Shown here: in pieces, positions 5,623-6,383 of the stretch | Layout: every line of letters begins with the position of its first letter | Position numbering within the stretch: position 1 is the stretch's first letter | Assembly (NCBI GenBank): GCA_003224135.1 | Contig: QHYO01000111.1 | Coordinates: 1-6,383 of the forward strand | Length of the DNA stretch: 6,383 nt | From: Acidobacteriota bacterium | GTDB taxonomy: Bacteria; Acidobacteriota; Terriglobia; Acidiferrales; UBA7541 | Reading direction: 5' to 3' | Made by a program: the position numbers and the translations under genes | Notes under the pieces: model-generated | What the model was told of the DNA's origin: nothing | What the model saw: the letters and a program-made list of their open reading frames with translations, nothing else | The model's database searches: none

Positions 5623-6383
5623 GTGCGCAAAGCTTCTTCCGCTCAGTCTTCGCCCACCACCGCCCTGCTCCTGGGCTTGGTTCTGACCCTGACGGCTGTC
5701 CTGGTTTATTCGTTTTATACCCGCTCTCAACTCGCCGGCCTGCGCGTATTGCAAAGCGATATGGTGGACCGCAATCGGCGTGACTCTTTGCAATTGCTGC
5801 GCGTACAAAATGACTTGAACTCGCTCGGCCTGGCCATGCGGGACATGCTCGATTCGCGCGAGCCGTATCCGCTCACTGCCTGGAGCGCGCAGTTTCAGAG
5901 AATCCGAGAAGACTTGGACGCCGCGCTCAAATTGGAAGGACAGTTTTCGCCCGCCGCCCGCACTGCGGATCAGCGCCAATTCCTCAGCCAATCCCTGGCG
6001 CAATTCTGGGACGCCGTCGACCGCATGTTCGAATTGGCAGGCTCGGGAAAAGAAAAAGAAGCGCGCGACCAAATCCAGTTCACACTGCAGGCTCGTCAGG
6101 CAGCTCTCAGCACGGCAGTGTCACGATTGCTCGTGCAAAACAACGAAGGTGAAGAACAAGCCGCTGATCAAATTGCAAGAATCTACGATGGCGTTCAGCG
6201 GCAACTCTACCTGTTGCTCGGCGCGACGCTCGTGGCTATCGTTCTCACCAGTCTTTATCTCATCTTCTCAAACCGAAAAATCTTCGCGCGCCTGGAACTT
6301 CTTTCCGCTCAACGCAGCGAACTGGCGCAAAAATTGATCCATACTCAGGAATCCACGTTGCGCCATATTTCGCGCGAGCTCCA
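5623..6383 (+). CDS. Sensor histidine kinase, N-terminal sensor half (partial)
   Basis: The visible 253 residues are the sensing and linker part of an inner-membrane two-component kinase. GTG at 5623 gives a short cytoplasmic tail (VRKASSAQSSPTT), TM1 at about 14-33, an extracytoplasmic helical region of about 160 residues (35-193) with heptad-like charged/hydrophobic spacing resembling a four-helix bundle, TM2 at about 195-215 (LYLLLGATLVAIVLTSLYLIF), and a linker likely to be coiled coil (216-240). No HAMP domain is seen. The final TQESTLRHISREL is the lead-in to the H-box of HisKA_3-type kinases, where RELHDE follows; the window stops after CA of the expected His codon. Catalytic ATPase domain and regulator partner are outside. 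The frame is open from 5542, but the first in-frame ATG (5761) would delete TM1, so GTG 5623 is preferred; TTG 5587 is possible. The signal sensed is unknown. It is divergent from GH116. Confidence 0.85.
   Translation, partial: MRKASSAQSSPTTALLLGLVLTLTAVLVYSFYTRSQLAGLRVLQSDMVDRNRRDSLQLLRVQNDLNSLGLAMRDMLDSREPYPLTAWSAQFQRIREDLDAALKLEGQFSPAARTADQRQFLSQSLAQFWDAVDRMFELAGSGKEKEARDQIQFTLQARQAALSTAVSRLLVQNNEGEEQAADQIARIYDGVQRQLYLLLGATLVAIVLTSLYLIFSNRKIFARLELLSAQRSELAQKLIHTQESTLRHISREL

Noticed and set aside
5533..6072. 179-codon minus-strand ORF opposite the kinase sensor region
   Set aside because: The plus strand encodes a coherent two-helix kinase sensor here; the antisense product is low-information and Gln/Arg-rich, with no motif.

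Overview
This is an ordinary stretch of bacterial chromosome with mixed base composition. It holds five protein-coding loci on both strands, two of them cut by the window edges. No RNA gene, insertion sequence, CRISPR array or phage gene is visible. The source is probably a soil-type Acidobacteriota (Terriglobia-like) bacterium. That rests on the sensor kinase, whose two-helix membrane sensor and TQESTLRHISREL lead-in to the phospho-acceptor histidine resemble kinases I remember from that phylum, and on a secreted GH116 enzyme. No taxonomic search was possible.

Layout, left to right. (1) 1-536, minus: ribulose-phosphate 3-epimerase (rpe), lacking its C-terminus because the window ends just after the last catalytic Asp. 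(2) 608-1660, minus: a complete Gfo/Idh/MocA sugar or polyol dehydrogenase of the YdgJ/IolW type, upstream of rpe on the same strand. (3) 1723-2936, plus, divergent from the dehydrogenase: a 12-helix major facilitator transporter whose frame is broken once, by an apparent one-base loss near 1963-1966. (4) 2975-5416, minus, convergent with the transporter: a large exported GH116 beta-glucosidase (GBA2/bile acid beta-glucosidase family) with the catalytic residues in place. (5) 5623-6383, plus, divergent from GH116: the membrane sensor half of a histidine kinase, truncated exactly in the codon of the expected phospho-acceptor His.

A plausible working picture is local carbohydrate use. GH116 would release glucose or other sugars from beta-glycosides outside the cytoplasm, the transporter (if intact in the living strain) would move a sugar or related solute, the dehydrogenase would oxidise a sugar or inositol-like polyol, and rpe belongs to the pentose phosphate pathway. 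This link is inference from adjacency only; the genes are in separate transcription units and nothing shows that the kinase controls GH116.

The points most worth a second look are the transporter frameshift, the start-site corrections for rpe (TTG with a good ribosome binding site and a TATAAT just upstream) and GH116 (135 bases shorter than the longest ORF), and the structured 206-base divergent region between GH116 and the kinase. That region has a hairpin in the GH116 leader, a separate 7-bp dyad, and a small hairpin over the kinase ribosome binding site. I saw no convincing evidence of a novel biological system.
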